Assembly: GCA_025766275.1 (NCBI GenBank)
Contig: JAFKAC010000031.1
Coordinates: forward strand, 496,001 to 560,000
Reading direction: 5' to 3'
Length of the DNA stretch: 64,000 bases
From: Lactarius indigo
Taxonomy: Eukaryota > Basidiomycota > Agaricomycetes > Russulales > Russulaceae
A program made the position numbers and the translations under genes. The notes under the pieces were generated by a model. The model saw only the letters and a program-made list of their open reading frames with translations. It ran no database searches and was not told where the DNA came from. Shown piece by piece: positions 1 to 11,965 of this stretch (positions are counted from its first letter, which is position 1; each line of letters begins with the position of its first letter).

Positions 1-1138
1 ACGATAACTCGACTGTCTTGACGTGGGATAGACGGCGTATCACCCTAAGCACTCAACGTTGTCTATGGCTCCCCCCTTGGAATATAAGGTGGCAGAGAGC
101 CGCGTGAACTCGGCTAAGGGGTAGAACTGAATAGGAGGCTTCCGAATCCCGGAGAAGTATCCACCCGATGAGAGGGGCGCCAAGTTAGGCCAAAGACATA
201 CCCAGCGCCTAAGAATCGACGCGATACGGGGGAGAAATGAACCACGATTCGGTTTTCGCAGTTGCTGTTGTATATATCCGACATAGTGCATTTCTTGCTC
301 ATCGCACTCGCTAAATATAGATGATATGACGCTTGAGATGGGAGAGACTGCCAATGGGAGTTTGCGTAACGGCCAACGTGCTTCTACCTCGAGATGGACC
401 TTCCTACAACGGGGCATAACAAAATAGCGCATGATGTTCGCACCATCCAGGACGAAACCCGAAAGTGAGAAGCGTGACAAGTGTTCAAGCCCAACTGGCA
501 CGATATCTTGGGGTGAGGGGAGTGTCCTGATACTAGGGGGGAGCTCAGGAAAGTGCGTGAATAAGGTTAAGTGTCTCCGACTTGCTCATCGACTGAAGGA
601 TATAAATGATGTTGTCTATGGATGGACGCGAGGAAACAGGGATGTCCCTGAGAACCAAAGAGGTCAAATCGTCGATGGAGTAAAACGGTTTCCAGTCAGT
701 GTAACAGAAATACAGCTTCGAATTTGCGCAGGTTCGGCGCATTCTTGAAGGGTGGAGAGAAATGAACAGGTTGGCTAGAAAAGGATGATAATCGTAGCTC
801 TTCTAAAATATCAGGCGGATCCGACTTTAAAGGGGAGAGTAGATCGTTCTAGGTCAGAGAACGTAGCCGAAAGACCAATGGAAAGTAATCGTATGTGGCG
901 AATGCGAGAGATGGCAAGTCGTAGCGAATCAAGGAGGGCGGGTGAAAGAGGATGTTGGTCCATAAGAGCAATGAACAGCAGCGTTGCACCAAGCTCTACA
1001 TACGTGGCTGACATGGAGGCAAGGGGGCGAATAAGGGCGTGGGTATTCGAGATCATGTACGAGGATGAAAATATCGGTGAGCAAAGAGTCTGGCAACCGG
1101 GAAATGGGCACAAGTGTATTGTGGTAATGGTCGTTCAT
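1..1138 (-). pseudogene. F-box/LRR-type protein gene, disrupted and cut by the window edge
   Basis: The start codon is at 1138 and the gene reads leftward off the window. The first 45 residues hold an F-box-like motif (SRLPDSLLTDIF, then HVSHVCRAWCNAA), the SCF adaptor signature common in agaricomycete F-box families. The typical follow-on stretch (LWTNILFHPPSL) lies in another frame near 1000. A second break lies near 500, where the leucine-rich part resumes (VPVGLEHLSRFSLSGFV) in yet another frame. The remaining C-terminal piece runs 501 to 40. Both shifts equal one missing base (or two extra), unlike the extra-base errors elsewhere in the window. It may be a true pseudogene or a gene with sequence errors. 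Such proteins present substrates to SCF ubiquitin ligases; the substrate here is unknown. It is divergent from the formin, 95 bp apart. Confidence 0.6.
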
Positions 1139-1233
1139 CTATAAGCGTGTTGTCTCCTTCCGTCCGCTGGTTCACTCTCTCCTCGGCCCTACTTAACGGC
1201 CGCCACGACACAGTAACGACGACAGACACCCTC

Positions 1234-4200
1234 ATGGACACCCTCTTTGGCAGGAAAAAGTCCCGCCAACGACAATCCTCTATCACCGGTCAGGATTTAC
1301 GCTCCGTTCCATACGACAGAGTCCTCCCAGGCCCCCCAATCGCAGTTGCCCGTCCAGCGGCGGCTGCCAACATCTCTGCACCAACCACGAACCCCACGCT
1401 TACTACCAATGGTACTGATCTCAACCTCCGTACATTGCAACGCACCAGAGCGGAACGAGAGCGTGCATACGCTGCAGCCAGCGCGCCCCTCCCGCGTTCC
1501 GGTTCACCGAGTTCATCTCTCGTAACCGACGAATCTTCCGTTTATCATAGCGAACCCCCCGATTCCGTTTCTGTCCCGCCAACCCCTTCGACGAACCGTA
1601 AACTTCGGCAGAGCGGAAGTTCTTCCGGCAGGCGAAGTCCTTCGAATCACGACTCCATTCAGGCCCTCCCTCCCATCCCCCCCACGCCATTATCCCCACC
1701 CATTTCCTCCGCCGCCTCCGTGACTTTACGTCCCATGTCTTCCTCGTCCACCCGTTCTGACAATCGTTCCTTCGCGCTACACATTTCAGTCCTGAATCAC
1801 ACTCATCTCACAGTCACCACCATTTCCCACATTTCCACAGGCATGGAACCATGGACGATTTCAACTTCCCCCGGCCAGACAACGACGCGGAGATCGAGGC
1901 TTTATTCGAGAACATCGTAAGGACACGAGATCTAGGAAAGTTGCCGCCTCTCACTATCGACCAAAAATGGCACATGGTAGAAAGTGACGAGCGAATACGC
2001 TGGAGGGACGAAAAGACGAAGGCCAAGAAGGTCCCAGAACAAAGCCGGCCAGGCGGTTTCGAGGAAGGATCTCCGGAGTGGTATCTCACTAAGTTTTTAG
2101 AGAATTCAATAACGCCCAAGGGCGCTTCTGGTCTTCTGGTCTCATTGAGGGGCCATGAGGTCTGGTGCGTTCTCAGTTTATCTCCCATGGGCACAGTCTA
2201 ATGGATCGTTTGCCTTCGTCCGCTGCAGGTGGTTTCGACAGTTCGTTGCGATGCAAGGGTACCAGGGTACTTGCTCTAACGCTCTCGCGCATCAGTGGAA
2301 AGGGGATGCAAAGGTCAACCAGCTGGTTCCATTGTCTCGCTACACTTTTATAACAACCTCATAGGACGGAAGCCGACCACCAACTAGAATACGAGGTCAT
2401 CCGTTGCATAAAGCAAATTCTTAATTCTCAGGTATACCAACAAAAGTGCCATCGAGCAATGTTCTAACCTACATACCCCAGCACGCCACGAATGAGGCCC
2501 TCGGTCACAATCTCCTTGTTACACAAATTGCGTCCTCGCTGAACTCACCCCGCTTGGCTGTTAGAAAGCTTGTGGTTGAGCTCTTGACTTTCTTGGCATA
2601 CCGGAATACTGAGGCTCTGAATCTTGTCACTGGGGCTTTGGAAACCTGTGAGCATCACCAACAATGCAGGAAACTCTCCCTATGCGTACTGGTTCGCGAA
2701 TTTCGAAAAATCTATCTCTGGACGGGGAAAAATGGGGAGTCTAGTCGGCGCAAGTGAGGAAGTTCGAAGAAACGCTGCCACTGAGAGCAATATCAACGAG
2801 TACGCGGTACGTGTCGGTTGAACACGCCCTTGCTGTTTTCACTGAGTCGAATCCCAGTTAAGCAACCTGCTCCTTATCAATGGCATCCTCGAAAACACGG
2901 ACGACCTGGACCTTCGCATTCACCATCACAGTCAAATGGCTACTGCTGGGTTACGTCGAATAGTAGAGCTCTGTCGCGGCTTCAACTTTGAAGCAGTTGA
3001 ACACGCAGTTGACTTGCACTACAAGAAACGATTGACAACGACGAGAAGGAACTACGCGAACGTCTTAGACCAGGAGGTTCTCAAAGACATGACTGACATA
3101 GGCGACGTTTATGCTGCACTCAAATCCCGGACAGATAATTCGAGGGCGCACGACCATCTCCTCTCCATCCTCCAGCACCTCTTGATCATACGGGAGGACG
3201 GTCCCGGAATGGTGCAGTACTATCAGCTATTAGATTCCTTGGTCACGGATGTCGTCATGGATCATAAGCTCTCTGGCGCCGAACAACGCCTCGGGAAGTC
3301 AGTAGAGAGCGTCATCGCTCAGTTCAATGATGCCGACCAGCATCGGGTCGTGGAGGCAGAAGCTGCTAAGATGCGTGCAGATCTTCGTCGTCTCGAACTG
3401 GAGAAGGAAGCTCTCGAAAGCGAGGTAATGAGCGGCGGCGACGGTCTTGTGGGTGTGCTCAAGGGCAAGATCGCGAGTCTGGAGGAGAAACTCCAGATTT
3501 CACGCGAGACGACTGCCCGATTGCAGACGCAGCTGGAGACGCAGAAGTCCAACTACGAGGAACAAATCACACAACTCGAAGCCCAGATCATGGAGCTATT
3601 CCGGATGCTCAAAGAACTCGGCACCGACGGTGTGAGCAGAATCTTGGACAACGGCGGCGCCATGGACCGCAAATCGCTCATGGCGACCTTGGAGAAACAC
3701 ATGCAAAGGGCCAAGACGATTCATATTCTCGAAGGTCGCGAGAAGGATCCTACGAAGAGGAAGCAGAGCAAGGGTGGCCAAGGCGATGACGAGAGTGAAT
3801 CTGATGATCCAGACGCCACGCCTGGGAAGTCGAGGCTCAAGCGACAAACCCGCTCGAAGGGTCACCAGTCGGCGAAATCGGAACATGAAGCACCAAATGG
3901 ACGAACATCGCAGTTCATGGATGCCGATGAAGCGGATGTGAAGGAGCAGATTCAACAGCAGCTAGCCGCCGGTGTGAGGATGGTAAGTGCTGATAAACCA
4001 CCGGGCCGTGGGCGATCCTAATCCTGATATGTGTAGTACGCACCGAAGGACGGCAATGCCGCAAGTCCAAGAAGTCTCAATAAGTCTCCGCGACCTAAAG
4101 ATCGCCGACTAGCTGACGAAGGCTCTCTCTCGAAAAGGGCGAAACCCACCTTATTTACCGACTCCAGGCGATCCTCTGATGATCCGGACCAGGAAAGCGA

Positions 4201-6772
4201 TCGCGACCGCTCAATCCTCAGCGGAACCACCCTTACGGAGGAGTCCGCCACTTCCTCCATGGATGGAACTCGCGCCGGTTCCCTCGCAGAACAGCTCAGC
4301 AAGCACCTCGCTTCTAAGCGTAGTCAGTTGTCGCCAGACGGTGCCCAAGGCTCGCCCGATGATAGTATCGTAGCGCCTCCGCCTCCGCCACCTCCCCCGC
4401 CGCCGCCGCCACCGCCACCACCACCTCCGCCGCCAGGGATGCCAGGGCTCATGCCACCTCCCCCGCCACCTCCACCTCCACCACCTCCGAGGTTGGGTTT
4501 AATACTTACTGCAGCTTCAGGTGCACCGCCACCTCCACCCCCGCCTGGCATGGGTCAGGAATCATATTTGGGCTCCAACCCTAGCTCCGCACGCTCCTCG
4601 TTCCTTTTGGGAGCCAACATGAATGCTATGTCTGCCGCACGCAAAGATATGCCGATTACGCCTAATACGAAAATGAAACAATTGCAATGGGACAAGTTAC
4701 CTCACCAGCAAGTCTCCAGCACTTTGTGGAAGGAGGAAGAACCCTCCAAAGAAAAGGAAATGATTGCGAAGTTATCCAATGATGGCATCTGGATGGAAAT
4801 GGAGGAAGACTTCAAGGCTAAACAGCTGGTGATTAACCTTTTAGGTATGCTACTGTCTCTGAAAGTTGCCAGTGCATTCCCGTTGATTGCTTTTTGCTAC
4901 CGCTAGCACGCCAGAAACGTGCAGAATTGAAGAGCGTTCTCGATCCCCAAACCAAGAAACGAGTCGGTCAGTCCCCTTTCTACTGCCGAGTATTTCATCC
5001 TTGTCCTGACACCTCCTAAGAAATCCTTGTCCAACGCGTCAAGAAGCTCGCTCCTGAGGAAATCGCCCAGGGAATCAAAGAATTTGATCCTGTGGTCTGC
5101 ACCCAAGTCTTCCTCAGCGAGCTCAAGCGCGTAGTTCCTACCCCAGAACAGGTGAACGCAGATTCCGTACCTGCGTGCTTCGTGAATAAATTTGCTGATA
5201 CTGCTCGGGTTACAGGTCGGCAAGTTGAACATCTACCGGAACGCAGAGCCGGAGGAGTTAGCCGGTCCTACATCCTGCAGACCGCCTCATGGTCAAGTTA
5301 ATACAGATTGAGCGACTGGTTCCGCGTATTAATGGTATGCTCTACCGGATTTCGTTCGATGAACAGTGGGCGCTGCTTGACGATGTGCGTCTGTTTTCGC
5401 CCGTTACGTGAACTGTTCCTGAACCTTTGGTCGTAGAGTGCCCGAAAATTGTCGGAAGCTGGAAAGAGTCTCATGAGTGCTAGCTGCTTCAAGGAGTTAT
5501 TAAACGTGAGCACTTCGCTTTCCATTTATTCTGCACACCGACCGACCGTCTGCCATGTCTATAGCTTATTCTACTTATCGGGAACTATATGAATGGAACC
5601 GGTATTAAAGGCGGAGCCTTTGGATTTAGGGTTAGCAGTATCAACAAAGTAAGTCACGCCTAACTGTTCTCTCAGAACCTGGCGTCTGACTGCTAGCTTT
5701 CTCAGCTTGTTGATACCAAGTCAGTGAATAATACCACGCTTTTGCATTTCCTCGAGCGCACAGTGGCAAAACATTTCCCCAGCATGGAGGTGTTCCTCGA
5801 CGAGCTCAGTGCACCCGCAGAGGCATACCGAGGCATGTCTCTTCCTTGCATACTGTGGAGCGGATTGGTTGACTTCTTTCAGTCAATCTCCAGGACGTCC
5901 GGAAAGGCCTCACAGAGCTCCGAGAGGGGCTCAGGTCGATTCGACAAGAACTCAACGAACATTTCTCTGAGGTTGAGCAGAACGACCGGTACTCCAAGCA
6001 GATGTGGGGCTTCGTGGGAAAAGCGGCTAGGCAGATGGAAGACCTCGCCGACGATGTAAACGCAGCGGACACGTTGTTCACGGATGTGGTCAGATACTTT
6101 GGGGAGGACGACAAGAACATGTCATCTACGGAATTCTATGGGGTCTTCAAAACCTTCATAACGTCCTACCGAGTATGTTGATTTCACGAGTCGTACTTGT
6201 CCGGACTTCTGACAATGGGTAATGGGAAACAGAAATGCCAGATCGAGAATAGAACGGTTGCCGAGGAGAGGCTCGCGATGGAGAAGAGGAAGCAAGCCGC
6301 CGAGGACGCTCGGTCAAATCGGAAGAGAGCGACGGAGGACACCCTTGCACAGGAAGCAGAGGACACGGCCGCTCTCGACAACCTGCTGGAGAAGCTACGA
6401 AACGGCGACAATATCGGACGGCGCGCCCGCCGAGCGCGTCCCAGTGCCACCAGCACGAGAGAACCGGCGTTGCCACTTTCAGACAAGGAAGCACCACCCC
6501 CCATTTCGGTATTGGGGGCAGCGGACATTGCGCGCGGCATGCTGGAACAGCTCAAGACGAATGGATTCGTGTCGGAGACTTTTGGGCCTGTCTCGCCTAC
6601 AACAGCGTCGGCACCCAGGCGGCGTCGATTACGGGCAGGCACCATGGCCGCAGCATTGGCTGCAGAGCTCGAGGCCGCAGGCAGCCTTCTGGGTAGTCCT
6701 GTGGGCAGTCCAGGGATGGCTGGCCTGGGGACATTTGAGGACGATGGCTCGGACACTGGAAGAGAGGACTGA
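1234..6772 (+). CDS. BNI1: Formin (Bni1/SepA type), actin nucleator; reading frame interrupted by apparent single-base errors
   Basis: Formins nucleate and elongate actin cables for polarised growth and cytokinesis. The start MDTLFGRKKSRQRQ at 1234 matches basidiomycete formin N-termini. In order: a disordered Ser-rich head; GBD/FH3 (from MDDFNFPRP at 1851 to about 3250, with GRGKMGSLVGASEEVRR near 2730); a coiled coil (3330-3620); a proline-rich FH1 with three poly-Pro runs (4375-4545); FH2 (from about 4650, TPNTKMKQLQWDKLP, through IGNYMNGTGIKGGAFGF at 5580 and LERTVAKHFP at 5750, to 6180); and a C-terminal tail ending at 6772. About a dozen exons are joined by short introns. One intron (5833-5882) has a GC donor. 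Similarity jumps frame by one extra base near 2257-2260, 2645-2648 and 5266-5268, and by one missing base near 1771-1781. No intron explains these jumps. Because formins are usually essential, sequence error is likelier than gene loss. Confidence 0.93.
4375..4545 (+). repeat. Poly-proline coding tract (FH1)
   Basis: Near-continuous CCN codons encode runs of 20 or more, 12 and 7 prolines, broken by short glycine, methionine and leucine spacers. These are the profilin-binding FH1 tracks of the formin. Long glycine-rich open frames on the opposite strand here are only the complement of this tract. Confidence 0.9.
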
Positions 6773-6939
6773 TTTCTGAATCTACTGAATGTATCTCGTA
6801 GACACTTTTGCACGCCCCGTATACCTACTCTTGTAACGACTATCTTATCTATATTTTTCGTTGTAACCCCGTGACAACAACCCGAAATACCAATGCCGCG
6901 TTGCGCGCTTGGTAACAACATCCCTTGATTCTGTCCCTC

Positions 6940-8101
6940 ATGTTTCTTCTTTCCACCAGCTTCGCTCTTTTCTTCCTGGGCTCCCTCGTTAATGCCCAGT
7001 CCAGCGACAATGCCTATTGGTATCGCTGCCATTGAGGCCCATTTTACCGGTGCTGGTCCTCGTTCCATCCCTTCTCACGTCTTTCGACCCCTCGGCCATC
7101 ATGACCGTCACTTTTTCTGGCGTTGGTGCTATCTCTCCAGGCCAGAACCTTACAAAAGACCGTGCGCATATTTCAGCTTTTTTTTTTCTGGCCATAGTTC
7201 ATGACGGACGTTATTTGCAGAGGCGGCTCCGACCCCAGAAATCACCGTCGTTCCTGCAAACAGCACCTGTGTCGCTTCAGGGCAACTATACCCTCCTGAT
7301 GGCCGACGCCGACGTTGTTGGCACGGACGAGTCGGTCGGGCAGACGCGCCACTGGCTCGTCAACGGTGTCACCCTGACTGGTACGCACAAGTTTCCCCTG
7401 CACCAGCACCGTGCTCTAACTGACCATCTGCTTGCTGCACAGGCACTAATTCCTCGCTGAACGTGAGCACCGCCGCCGGCGTGGCGGTCACAGACTACGC
7501 TGGACCTGCTCCGCCAGAGGGCAGCGGACCACATCGGTGCGTGCTGACCTACCTTTTGGGTTCTCTGCTTACTCATGTGCGACTCGCCATTGCTACAGCT
7601 ATGTGATCTTGCTGCTTCCGCAACCCTCGACGTTCTCGCCTCCGTCGAACCTGACCCAGCCCAACGTCGGCGTCTCCGTCTTCCACCTCACAGATTACAT
7701 TTCGGTTTGTTTGTTTTTTTTTCACTTTTCATTGCGTGTGCTCACAAGCGTTCTCTCCAACGGTTTTAGACTAGCCATCTTGGTGCCCCTGTTGCGGTGC
7801 GTTGCGGCCTAGTTTATTGAGCGCCTTTTTTTTTTTTTTTGTTTACGCTTGTCTTTTTTAGGGTATGTACTTCGACGTCGAGCAGGGCACAGCAACCGCC
7901 ACTCTGTCACCGACCTCCCCAGTGATCAGCTCGACGCTCAAGCCCGCCTCTTCGGGAACCTCGTCCACGTCCAGTGGCGCAAAGCCCTCTGGGTCGAGCT
8001 CTTCTTCTTCCAACGCCGCCATCGCAATTTGGGGTGGACACTCGGTTTTCGCGGTTCCAGCCGCGGTCTGCGTGCTCTTCGCTTCGTACTTGTGCCTGTG
8101 A
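6940..8101 (+). CDS. Secreted PEBP-like (phosphatidylethanolamine-binding family) protein with Ser-rich tail and GPI-type C-terminus
   Basis: The start at 6940 gives a clear signal peptide (MFLLSTSFALFFLGSLVNAQ). The body matches fungal PEBP-like proteins: VTFSGVGAISPGQNLTKD near 7110, then NYTLLMADADVVGTDES and GQTRHWLVNGV (7290-7370), YAGPAPPEGSGPHR near 7500, and VILLLPQPSTFSPPSN near 7600. After a Ser/Thr-rich stretch (7900-8030) the protein ends in a hydrophobic segment (VFAVPAAVCVLFASYLCL), the pattern of a GPI-anchor signal. It is therefore probably displayed on the membrane or cell wall. About six exons. Three frame jumps, each of one extra base, lie near 7013-7016, 7057-7060 and 7266-7268. 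Shortening a CC pair by one restores the conserved sequence each time. Ligand and function are not known from sequence. It lies 167 bp downstream of the formin on the same strand. Confidence 0.82.
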
Positions 8102-8568
8102 TCTTGAGGAGCCGGCCGGCTCTCTAATTATATCCTTCATTAGTTACGGTGTGAACGTATCTGGACTTGATGTGCGTCTGGTCTGGTCTGTATGGACAAA
8201 CACTGGCAAACTAGCTAGCTATTAGTTGAGGACATTGATACCATTTTTAAAAAATTCACTGTCAGATTACGCCTGCAAAGAGGCGACGTGGACGATTGTC
8301 CCTGAATTCGAATCGGTGGTGTTCAAAAGGTCAGATAATCACTTGAGCGTGTCTGATTGTTCCGCAGAACAAAACAATCTGAGAGGCACTGGACTCAGGA
8401 TGCAGAACGATGGACATTAACGCTTGACTGTGGAACAAAGTCTGGCCCCGCAGGCAGCTGCCATACCACAATTCCATCTCTGAAGCCAGTAGACGGTGAA
8501 CTAGTAAGCTATATTAACAGTATGCAAGCCACAAAGCAACAGCGCCCCCTCGACGACATAGTAACGCC
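8102..8568. other. Intergenic, tail-to-tail
   Basis: This stretch separates the 3' ends of the PEBP-like and RBM-like genes. I see no conserved reading frame or repeat in it. It presumably carries the two 3' UTRs. Confidence 0.6.
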
Positions 8569-11391
8569 TCAACTCTCGTATCGCTCTCGTGCCTGCAGGA
8601 CAAGCGTCAGCTGTCTACCAGGGAAGTGACGCAAAACATGGCTCACCGAGTCCTTCACCATGTTGACATAACCGGCGTAGCCTTCCTGATACTTCCCGAC
8701 CTCCTTGCCCTTGGTGGCGCCCAGGCCGACGCCAGTAGCGTATATCGCCGTCTGCCTGCAAAAATTCGGGCTTCAGCACCAAGCAGGCGGAGAGGTCATC
8801 AATCAGCCCTGGCACTCACACAGGGTCGACTCTGCCGTCCCCATCAACACCCAGACCGGTGCCTTCCTTCCAACCCATCATTCTCAATAGTTTGTTCCCT
8901 ACGTTACTTTCGTCCTGTCCTGGATTCACGGGAGGTGGTGGTGGCGTTGGCGGCCGTGTTGGGCCTTCTGCGGTGCGCCTCTGCTTGCGTTTATCCTCCA
9001 CACCCTCGGGTAATGGCACGTCGGGTTGATTGTGCATGATCCGTCGTTCCGAGGCTCGATCGCGATACTTGGGGGTGGAATCTCGGGCGCCGCTGGATTC
9101 CGCGGCTGCTTGAGCGGCTTTCGCCTTTCCGCGCGCTATCTCTCGCAGGTTTGAGTCTTTAAAGTTTCGCTGTTACATATTTAGTACCGTGGTGCACAAG
9201 AGCTCAAAAATGGAAAGAAACCTTGTGGAGGTCGGACTCTTTGTTGTGCTTCTTGAGTTGGTCGAGTGTTTTGAACTGCCGCGCGCACAAGAGGCAAGCA
9301 ATCTTGACTACATCAGAGAACTCGAATTCAGTTTCTTCGGGAAGAGCAGCCGGAACGGGTGCGGGCTTCGTTTCTGATGTTGCAACCTTCGCGGGTACAG
9401 CGACCTAGGTTGAAAGTTCAGGTCATCATTCGTGAGCTCGTTAAGGCGCCGCTTACTTCGGGATTGCTTGGTGTCGAATGACCTGTACTCAGTACTTCTT
9501 GCACTTGGTTCCACTTTGAGATATTATTCGCCGTCTAGAACGTAACTTAGAGACGAGAGCACACCACGGAGCGCTCAAACTCACCTTTTTGCTGGCAATC
9601 AAGGGAGCCACTTTCTTGGCCGCAGCAACTGCGCACGAACCATCAATATACATGTCCAGAAGAACGTTCTTCATATCTCGGATGAGACAAACCCTTGGGA
9701 TCTTCATTGGAGGCGGCCCTGTCTCCCTCATCAACATCAGGATCCCCTTCATCCGCCATAGAGAATCCGAGTGTAGAAGCGGCTGCAACACCGGAAGCTG
9801 GGGTACCTGCAGAGCACTTGAATAAAGAACTGAGTAAACGTTGAAACCACTGACTCGCTGAATTCGCCGGTTTACTACCACCCTTGAAACTTAATGTGAC
9901 GGGCTTGTCGGACACGGGCAACGCAGATGCCTCCGCAGGTACGGCAGATACAGCCTCCGCAACTGAAGACCAAATATCAGAAGCATGTATCATATCATAA
10001 GATAAATGAGATAGGACAGGACCTTTCTTCTTCTTCTTCTCCTTCTCCTTCGTAGGAGCGGGCTGTTGCGTCGGAATTTCGACCTCGTACTCCAACTTCG
10101 CGATGGTGGCGCCTTCATCCCAATATTTAACCCATTGATCTTCCACACCGCCCAAGGTCATGGACGAAGGTAGGCAGGCTTCGTCTCTCAGAATTGGGTC
10201 AGAGATGGGCTGGAAAGAGTATGGATGGGCAAACGACGTAGCGACCGGGCGGTCAGAGATGCGAAAGCCATTGGGATGAATTTGGGGTGACATGGTCGCA
10301 GCTAACACAGCAGATGCAGCCTGCGAGAGGAGGATTAGAGCGTCAAGAAATATATTCAAATAGGACGATTACCTGGACATCGACAAACTCGACAAAGGCA
10401 AAACCCCAGCTAGCCAGTGTTGTTTTGTCTTTGATGAGGATAATGCTTTTCATACCCTTCGCCCCTTCTTTATGTGGGCCCGAGGACGTCATCATCGCGA
10501 GTTCGATTGCTTGAGGTCCTGACAAAGGGTCCAATCCACGGAAGAGGAGTACGGCGGCTGGGGAGTTGCCGATGTCACGTGTACCGTCATTCGCATTGGC
10601 CATCCGACCAGATCGACCACCAGCATTCGGATTCGCGCTCTGGGAATAATCGATTTTGACTCGGCGCCCGGTATGTTGCCCGCCGGTTTTGAGGGCCTTA
10701 TAGAAGGCAGCAGTAGCGGACGCACCATGCGAAGCTGGCGGAGGGACTTGGATGAAAGGAAACTGCGGATCCACGAAAGCTCGCGCAGCCTCGACAGAAG
10801 CGAATTGGGCAAAACCGAAGCCCTTAGACTGCCCTGTGACGACAAGAGAGTGCGACAAAGGTGAAAGGAAAAAAAGGGAATCGTTAACGGATATGTCCAG
10901 AAAAAGATGCAAGTGACGGGCAAGTGCCTGTTGATCTCTCTCGGATTATTGTGACCGTTTCTATTGTGCAACCTTGACCAGATAGATAAGTATGGAGCTG
11001 TGGTCAGGCATGTCAGTGCTCAAGAAGACGAGGACGAACAGTGCCACGAACGTCTGATTCAGTGAAACCTACGTCAAGCCCAAGAAAAATGACATGTGGG
11101 CTGGGGTCACTAGCGACGAGGCGCTTCTTGTGGCCGTGAAAACCGCCTCCACCGACCCCATAATCCTGATAACTGTGATGGGCGTCATAACCACCATCGT
11201 CCCAGGCCTAAACGAAGAGATGATAAGTTGGCAAAAGTTGGGTGAAGGCCATGACTGCATACGGCATTATTGAACTTCCTCTTCTTCCCCTCTCCGTAGT
11301 CGTCGTCTCTGCCTTTGCCAGGACCAGTATTCCACGAGCCACCGTCATGCCAGGACTCCTTTCCCATGTCCCATTCGCGGTTGTAAGCCAT
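8569..11391 (-). CDS. RBM5/RBM10-like pre-mRNA splicing factor (two RRMs, C2H2 finger, G-patch)
   Basis: Read from 11391 (MAYNREWDMGKESW). RRM1 spans about 11110-10690 (HVIFLGLDV, then VTIIRERSTG, then GQSKGFGFAQFASVEAARAF). RRM2 spans about 10570-10250 (VLLFRGLDPLSG, then WGFAFVEFVDVQ). A Lys-rich stretch lies near 10035. A C2H2 finger lies near 9240-9310 (CLLCARQF plus KKHNKESDLH), and a G-patch near 8830-8900 (NVGNKLLRMMGWKEGTGLG), followed by the usual tail ending SARERYES at 8569. This order is that of the RBM5/6/10 family, which acts in early spliceosomal complexes on splice-site choice. I saw no RanBP2 finger. At least eight introns; the one at 10834-10927 appears to use a GC donor. 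Two one-base-extra shifts appear near 9672-9680 and 11048-11051. Confidence 0.87.
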
Positions 11392-11493
11392 TGAGGAAGA
11401 GAGAATGGGGATGGCACAAGAGTCGACGTTTGAGAAACGAAGGATCCGAACAAACAAGGACCAACAACCCCACTTGACCTCCAACTTTTCGAA
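11392..11493. promoter_or_regulatory. Short shared (bidirectional) promoter region
   Basis: Only 102 bp separate the start codons of the RBM-like gene (-) and the NDUFB4-like gene (+). Both core promoters and 5' UTRs must lie here or overlap into the partner gene. I recognise no TATA box. Confidence 0.6.
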
Positions 11494-11947
11494 ATGGCCG
11501 GACACGGTATGTCGTCGTCCTTGTCGCTGTGTTATACCAATTTCATTGAAAATTACAGGTTATGTCAATGTGAGTTATGGCCATTTGTTCGTCGCTCATC
11601 TCATATTCTTGCAGAATGATCCTGCCGTGGACCGATGGAACCGCATGGTGAGTTGACAGCACCAGAACGGCAAAACCGCCTTGACACGGTTCAATTCTAG
11701 CGTGAGGACGTGTACAAGCACTTTAGATTTACCTCCAGAGCGTCGTGGATTTCGTTGACTGGCCTGGTTCTTGTTCCGAGCGCGTTGCTGTACTTCTCTG
11801 CTCAACAAGATGTGCGTCTGTCCTCCGCTAACGTCGAGCATCATAACCGATGATTCCTCACAGCTGAAGTGGAAATGGAATGGGAAACTGAAGGGAGAAT
11901 CATTGCTTTCTCGTCCCTCTCAGACCGTCAACTCCACCGAAGAATAG
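11494..11947 (+). CDS. NDUFB4: Mitochondrial complex I accessory subunit NDUFB4/B15-like
   Basis: Five short exons join into a protein of about 83 residues. It starts MAGHGYVNNDPAVDRWNRM, continues REDVYKHFRFTSRASW, has one hydrophobic membrane segment (ISLTGLVLVPSALLYFSA), and ends with a short polar tail (LLSRPSQTVNSTEE). Size, the DPAxxRWxxMRE motif and the single helix fit the NDUFB4/B15 accessory subunit in the membrane arm of NADH:ubiquinone oxidoreductase. All exon joins keep frame, so this gene is free of the single-base shifts seen in its neighbours. It is divergent from the RBM-like gene and convergent with COQ7, leaving 18 bp between the two stop codons. Identification rests on a short protein, hence moderate confidence. 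Confidence 0.75.
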
Positions 11948-11965
11948 ATCTAAACTTCTACATAT

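Noticed and set aside
1737..1840. A first intron in the formin
   Set aside because: The third frame through this stretch reads a His/Ser-rich sequence leading straight into MDDFNFPRP, as in other basidiomycete formins, so a one-base shift explains it better than an intron.
4324..4551. Glycine-rich open frame on the minus strand
   Set aside because: It is only the complement of the poly-proline FH1 tract of the formin.
2257..5268. Programmed +1 frameshifting in the formin
   Set aside because: There is no common slippery site, shifts occur in many unrelated genes, and each sits at a simple homopolymer. Sequence error is simpler.
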